Shown piece after piece: positions 49,801 to 62,549 of a stretch of 64,000 nucleotides of DNA. A program made the position numbers and the translations under genes. The stretch comes from Taenia hydatigena. Taxonomy: Eukaryota > Platyhelminthes > Cestoda > Cyclophyllidea > Taeniidae. Position 1 is the stretch's first letter, and every line of letters begins with the position of its first letter. The notes under the pieces were generated by a model that saw nothing but the letters and a program-made list of their open reading frames with translations, was not told the origin of the DNA and searched no databases. The stretch is taken from positions 24,282,994 through 24,346,993 of the forward strand of contig JADWOT020000001.1 of assembly GCA_036345935.2 (NCBI GenBank), read 5' to 3'.

Positions 49801-51550
49801 GCAGCGCCAATCAACGGATTGTTAATTCTTTTAGACAATCTAATATTACTTCCAACATGGAAAACCACCTCTCATTTAAAATTCACTTTTAGGGCAAACG
49901 ACTTGTCTTCTTTCATCGTTAAGCAGTCTTTAAAGTGCATGCTTTATTTAAACGATATTCCGCAACTATAGGCCTGTTGCCACAAATGAAATCTAAATTT
50001 ACCCCACATTATTCTTTTGATAGGTGAATTTGGATTTTATGAGCATAAGGAAAAAAATTCCATAGCAGAAGCGTAATGAATGATAGTTGTTATGACCGCT
50101 ACTAGCAAGGATAAAGTAGAAAGTGATTCTACATAAGGCTTGGATGGTGGAGTATGTGGACTAATGGAACACTGCATGCATGTCACTTTGATTCAGCGGC
50201 TGCCTCTCCGATGCTAGAAACATGACCATCCTACCACCTCACGTGGTGCGATAAAGCGGCTGTAAGTGGTCGATGTCGTCATGCCTAATGCTTGTGTAAA
50301 AAGCGTCCTCATGATCACTTGTCGCTGTTACTTCCAAATTAGATGTGGTTCATGACGACACTTAACGCGACTCCGCCCCACTTGGTAACGGCTGTGGTCA
50401 GTTGACCTTCATTATGCAGTCTTCTGTGAAGAGAACAAACAAACCGTACATAGGTGGATTTCATCAGCGATTGTCTTACCTGAAAAGACGATGACATCAA
50501 ACTGCTTATGCCGTCATTAAATGAGGATTTGCTTAATGATTTTATATCTCACCTGCATTACGTCATGTTCATGCTAATAAAAAGCATTGTAACTCCTCTC
50601 ATCGCAGCAATGTGACCTGCCGTTGCTCCTTGCCCTCAATCAAGTACGGAGTAGATCGCTGATTTAGAGATGCGAATAGGTTATGATTGAGTAGCAGGAG
50701 TAGTAAGTAGTTGATGTACAGGCTCAAAGTAAGACGAAGAATCCCATTAACGGTGCGCAACATTCGATGTATTACGGGACGTTTGTAGAGCAAACAGCAC
50801 AGCAAGCAATGAGTCAGTTGTCTGTGAGGTACAGGTGCAATATTCGGTTCTGCTTGAAGCGACGACTGATTGTGTTGTTGTATGGCAAGGCACACCATGA
50901 CGTCTGGTTCCGCGGATGATCCACGAGATCACACCTTGTATATTCACGCCTGAGTCCACACACATTTTGATGAGAATCGATACAAAGTGGACATGTTTAC
51001 GAGCAGTGATGGTCCTGTATTTCGTCGAAGACTACTGGTTGGTGTTGGTAACAGTTGGTTTAGCTATGGCACAGAAGTTTGGCGTATGCAAAACAGTTGC
51101 GATTCTCATTCGTGTAACAGCTTTCACTTACAGAAATCGTAATGGAACCACAATGCACTGCTAATATCACCCAACAGTAGCTGCTAAATGAAAAATAGTA
51201 CAGGTCGCGGTAAGTTAGAATTTTAGTCAATGGCGAGCTGTGATTACCAGCGTCGTTAAATTGGTTGCGTGAGAGCAAGAAGTAAGCATTTATCCAAACC
51301 AATACTTGCATAGTGTAAAGCAGTAGTCCATTTTGAGAATTTAGGTAGGTGTTTGCATGCGAAAGGTAACAGATCATAGTAGACTGTTGCAAAATAAATG
51401 GGGAGACTTTGCTAAGTAAGTGAAAAAGGAGGAAAGTAGGGCTAAACACAGCGCAGTTCTACAACCTCATGCATAACATTAATTAAAGAGCACCAAATGA
51501 AGTGGTTCGCAGCTCAGAGTAGTGGTTTGAATGGATTTCAACGTCTACTT
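46870..51550. other. Intergenic stretch with unassigned open frames
   Basis: Frames of 122 codons (47380-47748, +) and 129 codons (51449-51060, -) are the longest here. Neither has a domain I know, a convincing splice context, or a second copy in the window. No R1, R2 or R3 copy was seen between 46.9 and 51.5 kb, so this is the least duplicated part of the window. Confidence 0.45.
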
Positions 51551-51559
51551 AAAATTGAG

Positions 51560-51625
51560 CAGTAGGGAGCAAGGCAGCCAATGCCACATTCTAGTCGTTT
51601 CAATGAGTAGACTGAAGCACTATCA
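51560..51625 (+). repeat. Dispersed repeat R2 (representative copy)
   Basis: The consensus is about GAGCAGTAGGGAGCAAGGCAG, a CC(A/G)CCACATTTTAGT core, and CAATGAGTAGACTGAAGCAC. Plus-strand copies lie near 465, 20865, 41545, 51560 and 56145. Minus-strand copies lie near 7625, 28040, 34130 and 37690. It often sits 0.5-1 kb before an R1 copy in the same orientation. Confidence 0.6.
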
Positions 51626-51879
51626 TGCCCAGCATCCGATTTTTCATCAGCACAGTTGTACTTGCTTGCGCTTGCAATAAATGTGCCAGTTCGCATCGAT
51701 CATCTAAGTAGATGGGAAAAACAAGCGTAAGTGAGGATAAATTGAGGTGTTGGAGACTAAACTAGATCAACGTCTTGCGTACAAGCGTTGGTTATTTCGG
51801 AATGAAGGAGAGCATTTTTGAGTGTAATGCATAGAACTCAGTGAAATACAACGGTGCTGACTGCTACTATTAAGCAGAA

Positions 51880-53290
51880 TATAGCGAACTTGGTAAGTAA
51901 ACCACGCTGCAAGGGCTAATTTGCTTGAAAGTGTGTTTCGCGAATGGAATATGCCTGTCGGAGGGAGAAGTCTGATTTAGCCGAAATGCGCAAGGTGTTT
52001 GCACAAACGAAACAGGAACACTGAGCAATTTACGGGCAGGTGTGACAGCAGAGAGGGTTTCCTTGCAACACATTCATCTGCTAGGACACAACAAGGAGTA
52101 GCGAAATTATGCTGATTTGTTAGCAGACAAAAGCTCACCCAGCACAGCCTTCTACGCCTCAAAAATTGCACCTTACGAGGCGCATTTACGCAGTACGCTT
52201 CATCTAGGCTTCGGACCTGACTTATGCTGCCGCATGTCAATTCATCACATGGTGGAACATTGCACAAACATTTTGACAAGACTAATATAACAAAACGGTA
52301 AGATGCCACTAATGGGGTGACTTGAGATGCGGCCTCTATCCTACAACAAATATTTTGATTTGAATAAGGATAAAGGGGACATTTCCAGTTGGTTATGTGT
52401 CAGCATAGGACAGATTTTAATTTTGTGCCCAGATGTGAGTCGAAAGCCGTAAGAGTTTGAAAGAAGGTCCTTCAATCAATAGAGAATCCTCCGCAGTAGC
52501 AGTAAGTTGGCGATCACATGCTAGAAAGAGGTCATTAAGAGCCACTCACATTGGCTCAAACTTGGCAGACGCGTTATGTGGTCATAGTTGCATTCACGGG
52601 TGGAGAGGTAAGTGATAGATGGGTCGATCAATCGCCAATTTAGGAAGATTTAATCAGTCATAAGATGCGAATAGCATTCTAACCTGTGAGATATATGGTT
52701 AAACGACAAACGGCCATGAGCATTTCCTTCGTAATTAGTAAGTGAATAAAATACTATCACTTGAGCACAATGAGGATCGACGCAGGATCGGAGTGACTGG
52801 TAAAACTAGCTGCGAACATTAGTGAGACGCTGCACTGAGGTAAGAGGGAAGGTAGAAAAGATCAGTTGTTCGTCACTCAATCACCTCAATCGCAGTTTGG
52901 CGTTCGTAGAAGAAAGAGTCTCCAAGTGTGCAGTACCGTTGGGATGTGCAAGTGGTTGTTTTGTGAAAGGCGACTTTGCGGACCACCAAAATAATTACAA
53001 ACCTTTAATCTATGACGGCATCGGAGTCGATGCATTGTCTACTGTCCGGCATAGAGCAAACATTGTGCAGTAAATAAAAATTGGTGGATTTTGACGAGTG
53101 AATTAAAACAGCGCCCCACCAGTGATGAAGTTTGGTAGATTAGTGTTAATAGATGAACTCAATGCAAAAAGCCAGAATGTCATGTGCAAAAACTAAAAAG
53201 AACTACAATCAACCCTGCGCTCACGTACATTTGCTTAGACATCACGACCGTTGGAGGTAACTTCGACTACAAAGTGAGCAAGTGGTAGCT
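51880..53290 (+). repeat. Diverged copy of the 18.7-20.1 kb region
   Basis: The same order of blocks is seen as at 18660-20100: R3 (52000-52270), R1 (52505-52605), a stretch around tcaatcgcagtttgg at 52885, and the small exon-like element at 53193-53266. By eye it is far more diverged than the arms, so it is an older duplication in the same orientation as the right arm. Confidence 0.5.
53193..53266 (-). other. Small exon-like element, diverged copy 3
   Basis: On the minus strand, acceptor cactttgtag leads into VEVTSNGRDV, one stop (TAA), then ANVRERRVDCSSF and a stop. It matches copies 1 and 2 at most positions but is interrupted, so it is probably dead. It lies in a diverged copy of the right-arm sequence (51880-53290). 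Confidence 0.4.
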
Positions 53291-53299
53291 GATAATTGG

Positions 53300-55190
53300 A
53301 AGCATTGCCGAATCAAGCAGCAATTTTGCATCCTTTGATACAACTCTGCAAAGCAAGGCAAATCAGCCGAAACGGTGCATTAGTGCCTGAGCAAATTTTC
53401 CGTTTGGTGTTCAAAAGTGATCATTTGGCCAGCAACTTCACGCACATCATTTGATGCCTCTTGGCACACGTCACTTATCCCACGCTGCCAGTAGGCTTAG
53501 CCATGAGCAAGCATTCATCTGGCTCAGAAAGAAGAGGACAATGAGTTAGATTAAAGAAGAGGAAATAAGCTTCTGCTCCACCTTTATTCGCGGAGACCTT
53601 ATATTCACCACAATCCGTCCAAAACAGCCAGGAGGTTGTTATAATTGATAGAATGTCGCAAACGTCACCACTCTCGAATAACACTAGTTGAGTGAATCCA
53701 TTCCATTTATTGCTTGAGTTTATTTAACGCAACTTTGCACATTAGACAAATGAGTAAATTAAACTGCCACATACAACCATAACTGGGCAAGAGGGAGTGA
53801 GACGGCTGCAGCCATGTTTTAGCATTCAACACGAGTAAAAGGGAGCACAGTTGAGCCTAGCAGCCAAACTTTTGCAGCTGCAGTTTCATCAGATAGTGAT
53901 ATCACTAGAGAAGCGCACAACTGAAACATTCGGCAATGTGTAGTTATAGGACAACTGTAAATGAAGAGCAAATAATAGTTGTTAGACTTTTGATGACTTA
54001 AGATCCATGTGTGCGAAATTCTTTCCTCTTTGTACTAGACATTCTCCTTTGTTATTTGTGTAGCTGAATGCTGAACAGCAGTGCCTATTTTCGCGATAAA
54101 TGCGAACCTCTAAAATGCCATCATTGTTGCACTATGAGGATCGAAGATGGGCGATATTTGCATATGAAGATCGCCCTAATCCACAAGCAGCATAAAATTT
54201 CTCCGCATGACTATTTTAGCAAGATCCATTCAGCATTACCCTCAAGAAATTCTCAATTCTTCTGAAATTCGAATGCACGCAAACAGGACGTGAATTGAGG
54301 AGACGCGGTGGCAGTTAATGCGCTCCTCATATTTAGCCGTGCGATCACCCACCAAATGCGTGCTGTATAGCAAGTAGCGCTCCATCGTAAGCACACAGAA
54401 AACAGTATCCTAGTAGCCAAATAAAGCCATAGATCAATTTTGCGTTTGCCTGTCTTTCCGCATGTCAAACGTACAGCGGGTGTAACCCTTAAATTAGCAA
54501 GCAGGCCATATTAATCCGAGCTGATTGCTTTTAACAAAACCAGTCTCCTAACCCCGCCGTACAGCTTGCTGTTGGAAATGCTATTCAAAACGTGTCATGC
54601 AGCTGCCATTTTCAGATGGATTGATCCAGATTTTCCTCTACAGTAGCAAAAGATGATTAAGGTGCAGCATACGTTGACACACCGAATTAAAATCGCCGTT
54701 TGATTTGACCAAGTTAAACCATTGAAAATAGACAAATAGCAAAGTGCCTGCAGAGGTATCCTTGCTCTCTGCCTGCACATTGCCAGCAGAACCGGCTACA
54801 GCCTTGAGACACATCTGTAGAAATGGCTGAGCTTGACATCCAAAACGGATTGCAATCCCACACCATCGTCCGATATACTACTCATATTCAGACACACTTT
54901 CATGCGCATGCCTAATTTCTCGCTTGGTTGTCCATCACTAGTCATTGGTAATACAAATGGGGCCAAGCACGTGTAACCACAGTCTAGTTCATGAGGCGCA
55001 GCTGCAGCCACTCAAAGCGAGGGCAACTGTGAACACAGCATGACAGCGCTCTCTCTGCACCATCGATCATGAGACATTCTGCGAGTCAACACTTTCTTCT
55101 CCATGCACGCCCGTGCTCAGCTGTGACACCAGCGATGCCGATTGTGGAGTTTGAGGCTCATTACATCTAAGTCTCGTAGTTGGGGGTAAC
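53300..55190. other. Intergenic; nothing recognised
   Basis: Short frames only, none conserved elsewhere in the window as far as I could see. An R1 copy follows at 55200. Confidence 0.4.
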
Positions 55191-55765
55191 ACACTCATCT
55201 CTTGACTGTGATGGTAGCGGTGAACACGACGTGTCTGCCAAGTTGGAGCCAGTGTGGGTGACGCTTACTGACCTCCTTTCTAGCATGTGACATGCAATGT
55301 GATCTCGCACGACTTTATTCAAGCATATCGGCCAACTCACTGCTACTGCAGATGATTCTCCACTGATTGAGGGACTGTGTGCAAGAGTAAAACTTGGTAT
55401 CCACAGACATGTTGTTAATTGGATGCAGCTGAAGTAACGAACTGAAATTGTGATCAACTCTCAAACGTGAACTGCTCAATGTTTCTCCTCATGTCCTTTG
55501 CATAGTGATAGCGAGGTGGGAGAATTAAGTCAGCCAACAAATGGGTGTTCGGTGTCATCAGCCTTTATTGAATCCCGACACATTTAATAAAACAAATTTG
55601 CCTGCAAATTCAACGGTGTGGCAATAGGTCTGTGGAACGGAACAAAGTAGATTGTTGGGTGTTGAAATATGTGACATTGGTCCATGCAAATTTGATAGTG
55701 TTGGGCTTGTTGCAAAACCCATTATGATAGCGGTCATTGTCGCGAAGAGTAGAGACTGTGATGGA

Positions 55766-55875
55766 CTATATGTAAACTCGAATGGGATCTTCTACAATGC
55801 TTCTGCGCACGCGAATGCAGGGTCGATCTCTGGAGTTTCCACAGATCAGTGAACAAGGATGGAGTATTCGATGTG
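55766..55875 (-). repeat. Short diverged repeat with a VRRSIV frame, copy 2
   Basis: Partner of 38238-38345 on the opposite strand. It lies at the end of a 94-codon minus-strand open frame (56050-55766) of unknown meaning. Confidence 0.45.
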
Positions 55876-56999
55876 TCAAAGACACTTCTAAGAGTGGCTG
55901 GATGCTGGCAATATGTTTTTGCACTGTTCTGCTTATAATTTTTAGGTTAGAGCATTCACACTCTAGAAAGCGACTGCATAATCTTTGCCGAAAACAACTC
56001 TTCATTTCTCTAGTTTCAGTGTCAAATCTACTTTCCTTACTTCCACACATTCAATTCTGTCGATTTCGTGAAGATAAGTAGTCAAAATAGGTTTCAATGG
56101 TTTCTTATCCTTGAGCTGTATAGAGTCAGGTGGCCGATATCACATCAATTTTATTCCACTAAGTAGACTGAGGTACCATCATGCCTAGCAGTTTCATATC
56201 CGTCTGATGAAGTGTTCGAATGTGTCAGTCGTTGGATTGGGTGAGTGAATGGTTTTGTTAGGCGAAGCACACTGCGAGCATGAATGAACATAGACATGCA
56301 TTATTGCGATGGAGTAATGTCTGCTGCAGAACAAATTTGAACCATTCACACTGGCTACAACGCGCAATAAACTTATAAGGTCATTGGTACCACCCCAGAC
56401 GGACAGATGTGTGGTGGGGAATGCAATCCAAATGTGTGGTTTTAACCAAAAAACTTTAAGCAATGACTTGCGACACAGCCAGCGCTGTTGAGTTTCAATG
56501 GATTACGAAGGAGAGAATGATAGAGAGGAGTGAAGTTTTCTAATGTATGAAGGTGAGTGAGACAGCCATCACGAAGTAATTGCGAAAACCCAAACATTGG
56601 TCGTTCACAATAGTGATTGTGTGAATGGCACTGCGGCGGCACGTGCTTTATCTCATACGCATTAGAGGTAAAAAGCAGTGAGCATACCGATTGTGAATTT
56701 GAATAGAATCAATAGAGCGTGTTAGGATCCTTGTGTCCAGGACAACACATTGTGACATGGTGCGTGACGGGTTCCACTTGTGTTTGCGAGGACCCGTAAT
56801 TTCTATTAACGCACATTATCCGCTTCTGTTAGCAATATGCAAACATTAGAGAAAATGTCCTTAGGAAAGTAGTAATTTGTCTCCTTGCACTTTTGTGCCT
56901 TCCCTTGAAAACACATTTTGCGGTGGATTAACCCAACCAAAGATGGCAAACGCAAATCACGTAATGTTTTACAACTTAAACGAAGCATAGTAGAGCTAG

Positions 57000-57437
57000 A
57001 AGCAGGCAGGTGATTTTGGCTGAAGCAGCTAGTTTTCAGCATGGTAGGGTCGAATACTAATTCGAATCCTCCACCCAATATACGATCGGCATGTGGAAAG
57101 ACAGACCAAAGCATTTAGCACTAATTTACGTGAGAAGATGGTAACCCGTGTTTCGAAGTGTGCGCCAAATGAAGTAAAGTAGTAGTGTCACATTACATCA
57201 TCGCCAAATCGCATGGGTAGCGATACGGAGACTAAGCTATCTGTTGCACATTTAATTTGTTTATTGGAGCATGCCTCATCAGCACACCCTGCAGAACACA
57301 TTACTCATGTTGCCACACTTGAGTGGCTGGGCGAATTTGCATTCTCATATTCGTTTAAGGCGAATGGTTAAAGAAATCACATTAGAGTTGTGCTGTATGA
57401 CTAACAACATTCACTAAATTTATTTTGTGGATGAGGC
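57000..57437 (+). repeat. Tandem segment T1 upstream of gene E
   Basis: Matches 57731-58170 (shift ~730): both begin gaagcaggcaggtgattttg and run through acgatcggcatgtggaaaga to the tgtggatgag stretch. The homologous stretch in unit D is about 44050-44500, so one copy is ancestral duplicon and one an extra. Confidence 0.8.
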
Positions 57438-57730
57438 GCCTTAGCTTCTCGGATTAAATTTACTGTTCAAATATGCTCTCCAACACTCAGCATTTTAGGC
57501 GCAGAGCGCTGTAATGGGTGTAGTATTGCCAGCTAGCGCGGTCTGTTCAAATTATCTTCTTCTTGGTATGGCCAAGCAAAAATTATGCCATAAGGAATTA
57601 CTCTCAATAGCTGCATTCCATCTTAGCCTTCACTGTTCACAAGACCACTGCATGCACGCATATAATTAAGATGCTTTAGCTTAACACCATTCATAACATC
57701 TATTCAAACAAAATCGGATATTTGTGCTTG
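57438..57730 (+). repeat. Left inverted repeat flanking the gene E unit
   Basis: Reverse complement of 63685-63975 with moderate divergence; for example ggccaagcaaaaattatgcc (57568) against the minus strand of about 63825-63850, and ctaaagcatctta on the right strand. It includes an R3-type stretch. Confidence 0.75.
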
Positions 57731-58170
57731 AAGCAGGCAGGTGATTTTGGCTGAAGCAGCTAGTTTTCAGCATGGTTGGGTCGAATACTAATTTGAATCC
57801 TCTACTTAATGTACGATCGGCATGTGGAAAGACAGACCAATACATTTTGCACTAATATACGTGAGAAGATGGTGGCCTATGTTTCGGAGTGTGCACCAAA
57901 TGAAGTAAGGTAGTAATGTCACACCACATCACCGCGAAATCGCAAGGGGTAGCAATACAGAGACTAAGCCATCTGTTGCGCATGTAATTAGTTAATTGGA
58001 GCATGTATCATCAGCACAACCCTGCGGAACACATTACTCATGTTGCCACACTTGAGTGGCTGGACAAATTTGCGCTCTCATATTCGTTGGAGGCCAATGG
58101 TTAAAGAAATCATACTAGAGTTGTGCTGTATGACTGCCAACATTCACCAAATTTATTTCGTGGATGAGAC
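57731..58170 (+). repeat. Tandem segment T2 upstream of gene E
   Basis: Second copy of T1. It is separated from T1 by the left half of the inverted repeat flanking gene E. Confidence 0.8.
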
Positions 58171-58479
58171 GCTCCAGCTTCGCAATATTGAACTAACTCA
58201 AATGAACACTGCGCTCGATTAATTTGAATGGACTAGGGGTACGAAGGAATAGGTCGAAACCTCAGTCCGATTCGATCTTGCCACACTAACACCATAGTAA
58301 TCGTCGACGGTGTAATCATCGTTGCTCCAAATCATAGGCTAAAGATCACAGGAGACGAGGAGAAAGGAAATCATTGACCAGAGAGTACATGCGGTTTCGC
58401 TGAACTCATCTTCATTGCCACCAAGAGCACCTTGAAGTCTGCAGCACACAACATACACTTAAAATTGTGCGCAAAATGA

Positions 58480-59035
58480 AATGGTTGATGCCAGGCTATA
58501 TAACGTAGGGTTTGTTCGCATGACGGAACAATGCAGCGAGTCGTCAATAAGGGTGACATCTTAATTGCTACTCTCTCCGTAGTAGAGATCTGGTTCTACA
58601 GGTGGTAGTCCATGTCAACCAGTCAACATTAAAGACTTATCAGTGAGCAAAAGTCTCCTTAAATCAAGCAAACACCAATGTCACTCGGTTTTCATGCCCA
58701 CTTTTATTTCATACAATTTGAGTTTAGAAATGCATCACGGATTTGATAGGCGTCTATAAAACAGGCGCGTGGAATAATGAGCAGCCATCCACGTAGACCA
58801 CATAGTAGACTCCTCAAAGACCAAGAGGGCGAGCACTTGTGGTGGTTAAAGCCATCAAATAGCTTGGCTAGTCATAGTAATAGGGCTACAAATCCAGGTG
58901 CATCATTCTCTATGTGATTTTTGTTTTGCAGACATTCTTAAGCCGATATGAACGCCGATGAACAACTTACACACACCATCGCTATAACCTAATCAGACTG
59001 GGTGTTTGTGCGCCTCGTTGATGAGAAGCGTAATG
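58480..59035 (-). other. Upstream block of gene E, the most diverged version
   Basis: Antisense stretches LLINEAHKHPV, FIDAYQIRDAFLNSNCMK (before a stop) and STISFCAQF can be aligned to the other units, but a TGA and small indels interrupt them. Confidence 0.35.
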
Positions 59036-59090
59036 GATTGGTGGATGAGGGAGCGCCCACGCGTCTCACTAACACCATGCGCGCAGTCGG

Positions 59091-59165
59091 TGCAGGCGAA
59101 TTAAAATTGCAGGTCATGGTTTAGGTAGCTCATAGGCTAGATTGAATGTGGATCACTCCTATAAA
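59091..59165 (+). promoter_or_regulatory. Promoter box of gene E
   Basis: TATAAA is at 59160-59165, 45 bp before the ATG. The inverted CCAAT motif present in A, C and D is changed here (gaattaaaa), so E may be controlled slightly differently. Confidence 0.65.
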
Positions 59166-59209
59166 TGCGCCGTGATTTGTGCCTGAAAACAGTCACAGTG
59201 CTGAAGACG

Positions 59210-62041
59210 ATGGTTCAATTCTGTCTCCTATTGTTGGTGGCCTCGGTTTTGGCTGCTGAATCAGGAGGACCTATTGGTAAGTAGCCTCCTACCATATCGC
59301 TCTGCTCAGTATATGCATAGGAGTATGTAGCGTTTACTTAAAATTGTTGCATCGGCCAATTTCTTTCCCTCATAGCATACTTCTCGCCGAACTATTAAAT
59401 ACCCAGTTCTGCTGTTGCACGTTTGCTCACTTTGAAGCCCACACGTATCCAGAGCAACTTCCTCAGTACTTGCAATCCTCTAAATTACATTTTGCACGCA
59501 ATGGAGAAGTTGGGAAAGAGTACGCATTTAAAACTCACATTGCAATTATAAATGTTCTTTATTCTCCGATTGCGGAGAAGTCACTGACATGCAGACCCAA
59601 ATGGGAAAGCCCCATCCACCTCACCTTTCGATTACTGCTATACTGTCTCGCGCTTCTTGCTAATTTTCGCAATTTTCCTAAATTAGCATGACTGATTGAT
59701 GGAATGATGAGCACGTGCATCTTCTCATACGCGATTAACCGCGAAATCACAGCGCTTGCTCATCAGTCAAATAATGATACACTGCACGGAGCGTCAAGTC
59801 ACCACTACGCCTAGCATGGATCGCACGAAACAAGTGCACCTAGTAGCAGATAGCACATTACCACACTGATGCAGCTGTTCAATGCTCGCTCTTACGTGAT
59901 ACGTGTTCCCTGAGGGGTACACGAAAGTAGGAGGCGACTTCACTCCAGATATGTCAAATGTAGGTCTGTTGAGGATAAGGATTTTGTCTCGAAGGGCCTC
60001 TTATATGACCTCACCGATGTGTGGGGGATCTGCTCACACACATGTCAAGATCTCTCGTGATGGTAGATGTAGACAAACCCACTACTACCATTACAGACAT
60101 TTCTAATGTCGTCAATTCCAATGATAATGAGCTGTGAGAAAGATGAGAGTGACAAGCGAATCCACAATTCTCGTTTTAATTTAAAGTTATAACTAAAACA
60201 ATTGCTTTTCTCTCCTCAAGCCATTAAAGCAGATAGGCGCCAATGAAATCCCAAGCATAACCTTACACCTGGCCTCATACTCAGTGCCCAACACGCTGTG
60301 TAAATCATCATACATGTATTTTCTGCATGCCATCTTTGACATCAGCGCAATATTTCCGTTCCCTTCTTCATGGTTCAGCGTTCTAGTGCATTGCGAGCAG
60401 GCGACTGTCTAATGAGACTACTCTCTAAACCTTGTCTTCGACGGTGCAAACCTCGCTCTTGCATCTTGAAGACAGTCCTACGGGCGCTATAGTAAACACA
60501 AGCGTTAATGTCCTGCCATTAGAAGTTAACGCCTTTTGTGATGCTGCATTGTAGGAGGCGCAACACCTGGCGAAAATTCCGACGGAGCAGAATTTCATTG
60601 GGTCCAAGTGAAATTCAATGAGTTTCTGTTGACTTGGAATGCGCAGAATTTGACTGAGCGCGGCGTAAAAACAATTGACGTAGTTTATACACGAGTGGAT
60701 GGTCTGGACAGAGTGGCAAGCAAGACTGTAAGCGTGGACAAGGGAGAAGTCACCATTGGTGGGTTGTATCCGAACGCACGCTACTCAATGGAGGTATTGG
60801 CCCTAAGAGATGGCACCGTTATTCTCACGCACGACGCTTTACTTCAAACATGGCCAACTGGTAAGTTGTTCTTAGTTTATATTCATTGCATTTCCTTGCA
60901 TAAATGCGTCAAATTCTCCATCACCAATGTAAAGTAGGCAGCATTGGTGGGTGCCGTTCCCGCCCAGTGCCAGAGATGGCGGCACAATTGCCAAGACTCG
61001 TCATGTTGCAACTTGGTAACACAGTTGACTTTAACTCCCACCGACAACTCTTCATCATTCATAGCTCCTTCGCATATGCCGCCACCCAAAGGAAAAGCCA
61101 CTTCACCGACGCAAATTAGACTTCGTTGGATTGCACCCACTCACCCAAATGGCATCCTCCAACCCTATCGTGTGACCTGCTATTCTACCAAGTCAGGCGG
61201 CGCTCCAATACATCGCCTTACTAAATCCAACACGACAACGGTAGTTAAATTGGGCGGACTGCAACCGAACACGCCCTATCGGTGCCGCGTGGAAGCCAGT
61301 ACGTATCCAGCAAAGGACCAGGATCCGAAGGAATGTATTACGGAATCTGGATTTTCGGATACTATTAAGACCAAGCCTGCAGGTGCGTCAGACCTGTGTT
61401 ACCACTTCCCTTCCTATTGATGGTCTAATTAAGCTGCATCCAACCCAATATCCAAAACCAGAGACGAGTTAAATGCAAACACTTCCAACTTATCCATTTG
61501 TTGGGACATCTTTGCATTCGTGCGCATGAGCATGACGACTTGCATGAAAAGAAACCGAGGTCTAGCGATTCGTGTAAATTAAGTCTCCAGACAAACGAAG
61601 TGCTGATTAGTGTACCACATTACACATTGTATGTGCTTGTGCATTGCAGCCCTATGTGCGCCAACGCATGCCAATATATGTTGAGCAACCGTAACAGGAC
61701 TGGCATTACTAGTCACTAATTAAATGGATAATTACAATCAAAAGTATATTCTAATACGTCCGCTGGTATGCTGGTGCATGCCATTTCAATATGCAATATG
61801 CTCACATCGCGTTACCTGCACCACATGAAATTACGTGTTAGTTTCCTTGTTATTATACAGCCTTTAATGTTTGTTGCAACACTGCTCGAGGTGAGCTGTG
61901 CACCTGCCTCACGCCTTATTCTCACCAGTGTGATTATTTTGAATAGAATTTGAAGAGGGCGGTGCAACAGGCGGTGGACCTACCGTAAGTTCCGCAATCT
62001 CACTGATTATATTCGCTTGCAAGTTGGTGGTCCTCGCTTAG
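59210..62041 (+). CDS. Gene E: intact two-FnIII oncosphere-antigen-like protein (TSOL45/45W layout)
   Basis: Exons are 59210-59276, 60555-60860, 61065-61382 and 61947-62041, with phase-1 junctions throughout and 261 residues. The signal peptide is MVQFCLLLLVASVLAA. FnIII-1 covers about residues 36-124, with Trp38, Trp50 and LYPNARY at 93-99. FnIII-2 covers about 128-230: a PPPKGKATSPTQI lead, Trp146, LQPNTPY at 190-196, and cysteines at 163, 198 and 215. Asn54 and Asn180 sit in N-glycosylation sequons. A Gly-rich linker leads to the hydrophobic end (244-261), which carries one lysine (Lys256). TAG follows. Two FnIII domains plus a hydrophobic end is the known layout of the 45W/TSOL45 group of oncosphere antigens, thought to act at the surface or in secretions of the invading larva. 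This is the only intact two-domain copy in the window. Confidence 0.87.
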
Positions 62042-62124
62042 ATTTATGCCTTAGTCCATTACCGCTGTGAAATACCATGCCTTATAACTTGTCATATTTT
62101 AAAACCAATCCCTTTTTATTGCAG

Positions 62125-62195
62125 ACCCCCGTGTTGTAGAATCCACGTCACTCGCTCTTTACCCATATTGGCCTGACATTAATGGGGCCGCTTAG
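62125..62195 (+). other. Alternative terminal exon (exon 5) of gene E
   Basis: The acceptor is cctttttattgcag, ending at 62124. The internal donor GTAAGT at 61985 gives a 140-bp intron and an end GPT-TPVL. Skipping exon 4 gives a phase-1 frame ending at TAG 62193. Confidence 0.48.
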
Positions 62196-62549
62196 GTTTA
62201 GCAACTTCCAGTATAATGTTCGCCTCACTTTTGTCATGTACGCTTCAATTACAAAGTTCTTGAACATTATTTGGTCTTCTTGTCTAGCTGAGTTCGACTG
62301 TTTCTGATAAAGTAGTCCAAATTCTTTTATGCTGGCTCACTCCTTCCCTGGCATTGCGTGCGTTACTCAAGCTAAGCTATTTGCTGCACGGGGTTTGAGT
62401 TCATTGTACAATGAATATGAGCTCAGTAGCACTTTGAGAGAAGCTGACTGAACGGATGGAGGTCCTCGAACAAAACTAGAGGATTAGTGCTTTGTCACAG
62501 CAGTGTAGACTACTTCATGCGTCATCAGCATTGCTCTGTGTACAGTAAG

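Noticed and set aside
51060..51449. 129-codon minus-strand frame as a gene
   Set aside because: Ser/Leu/Tyr-rich, without recognisable features or a second copy.
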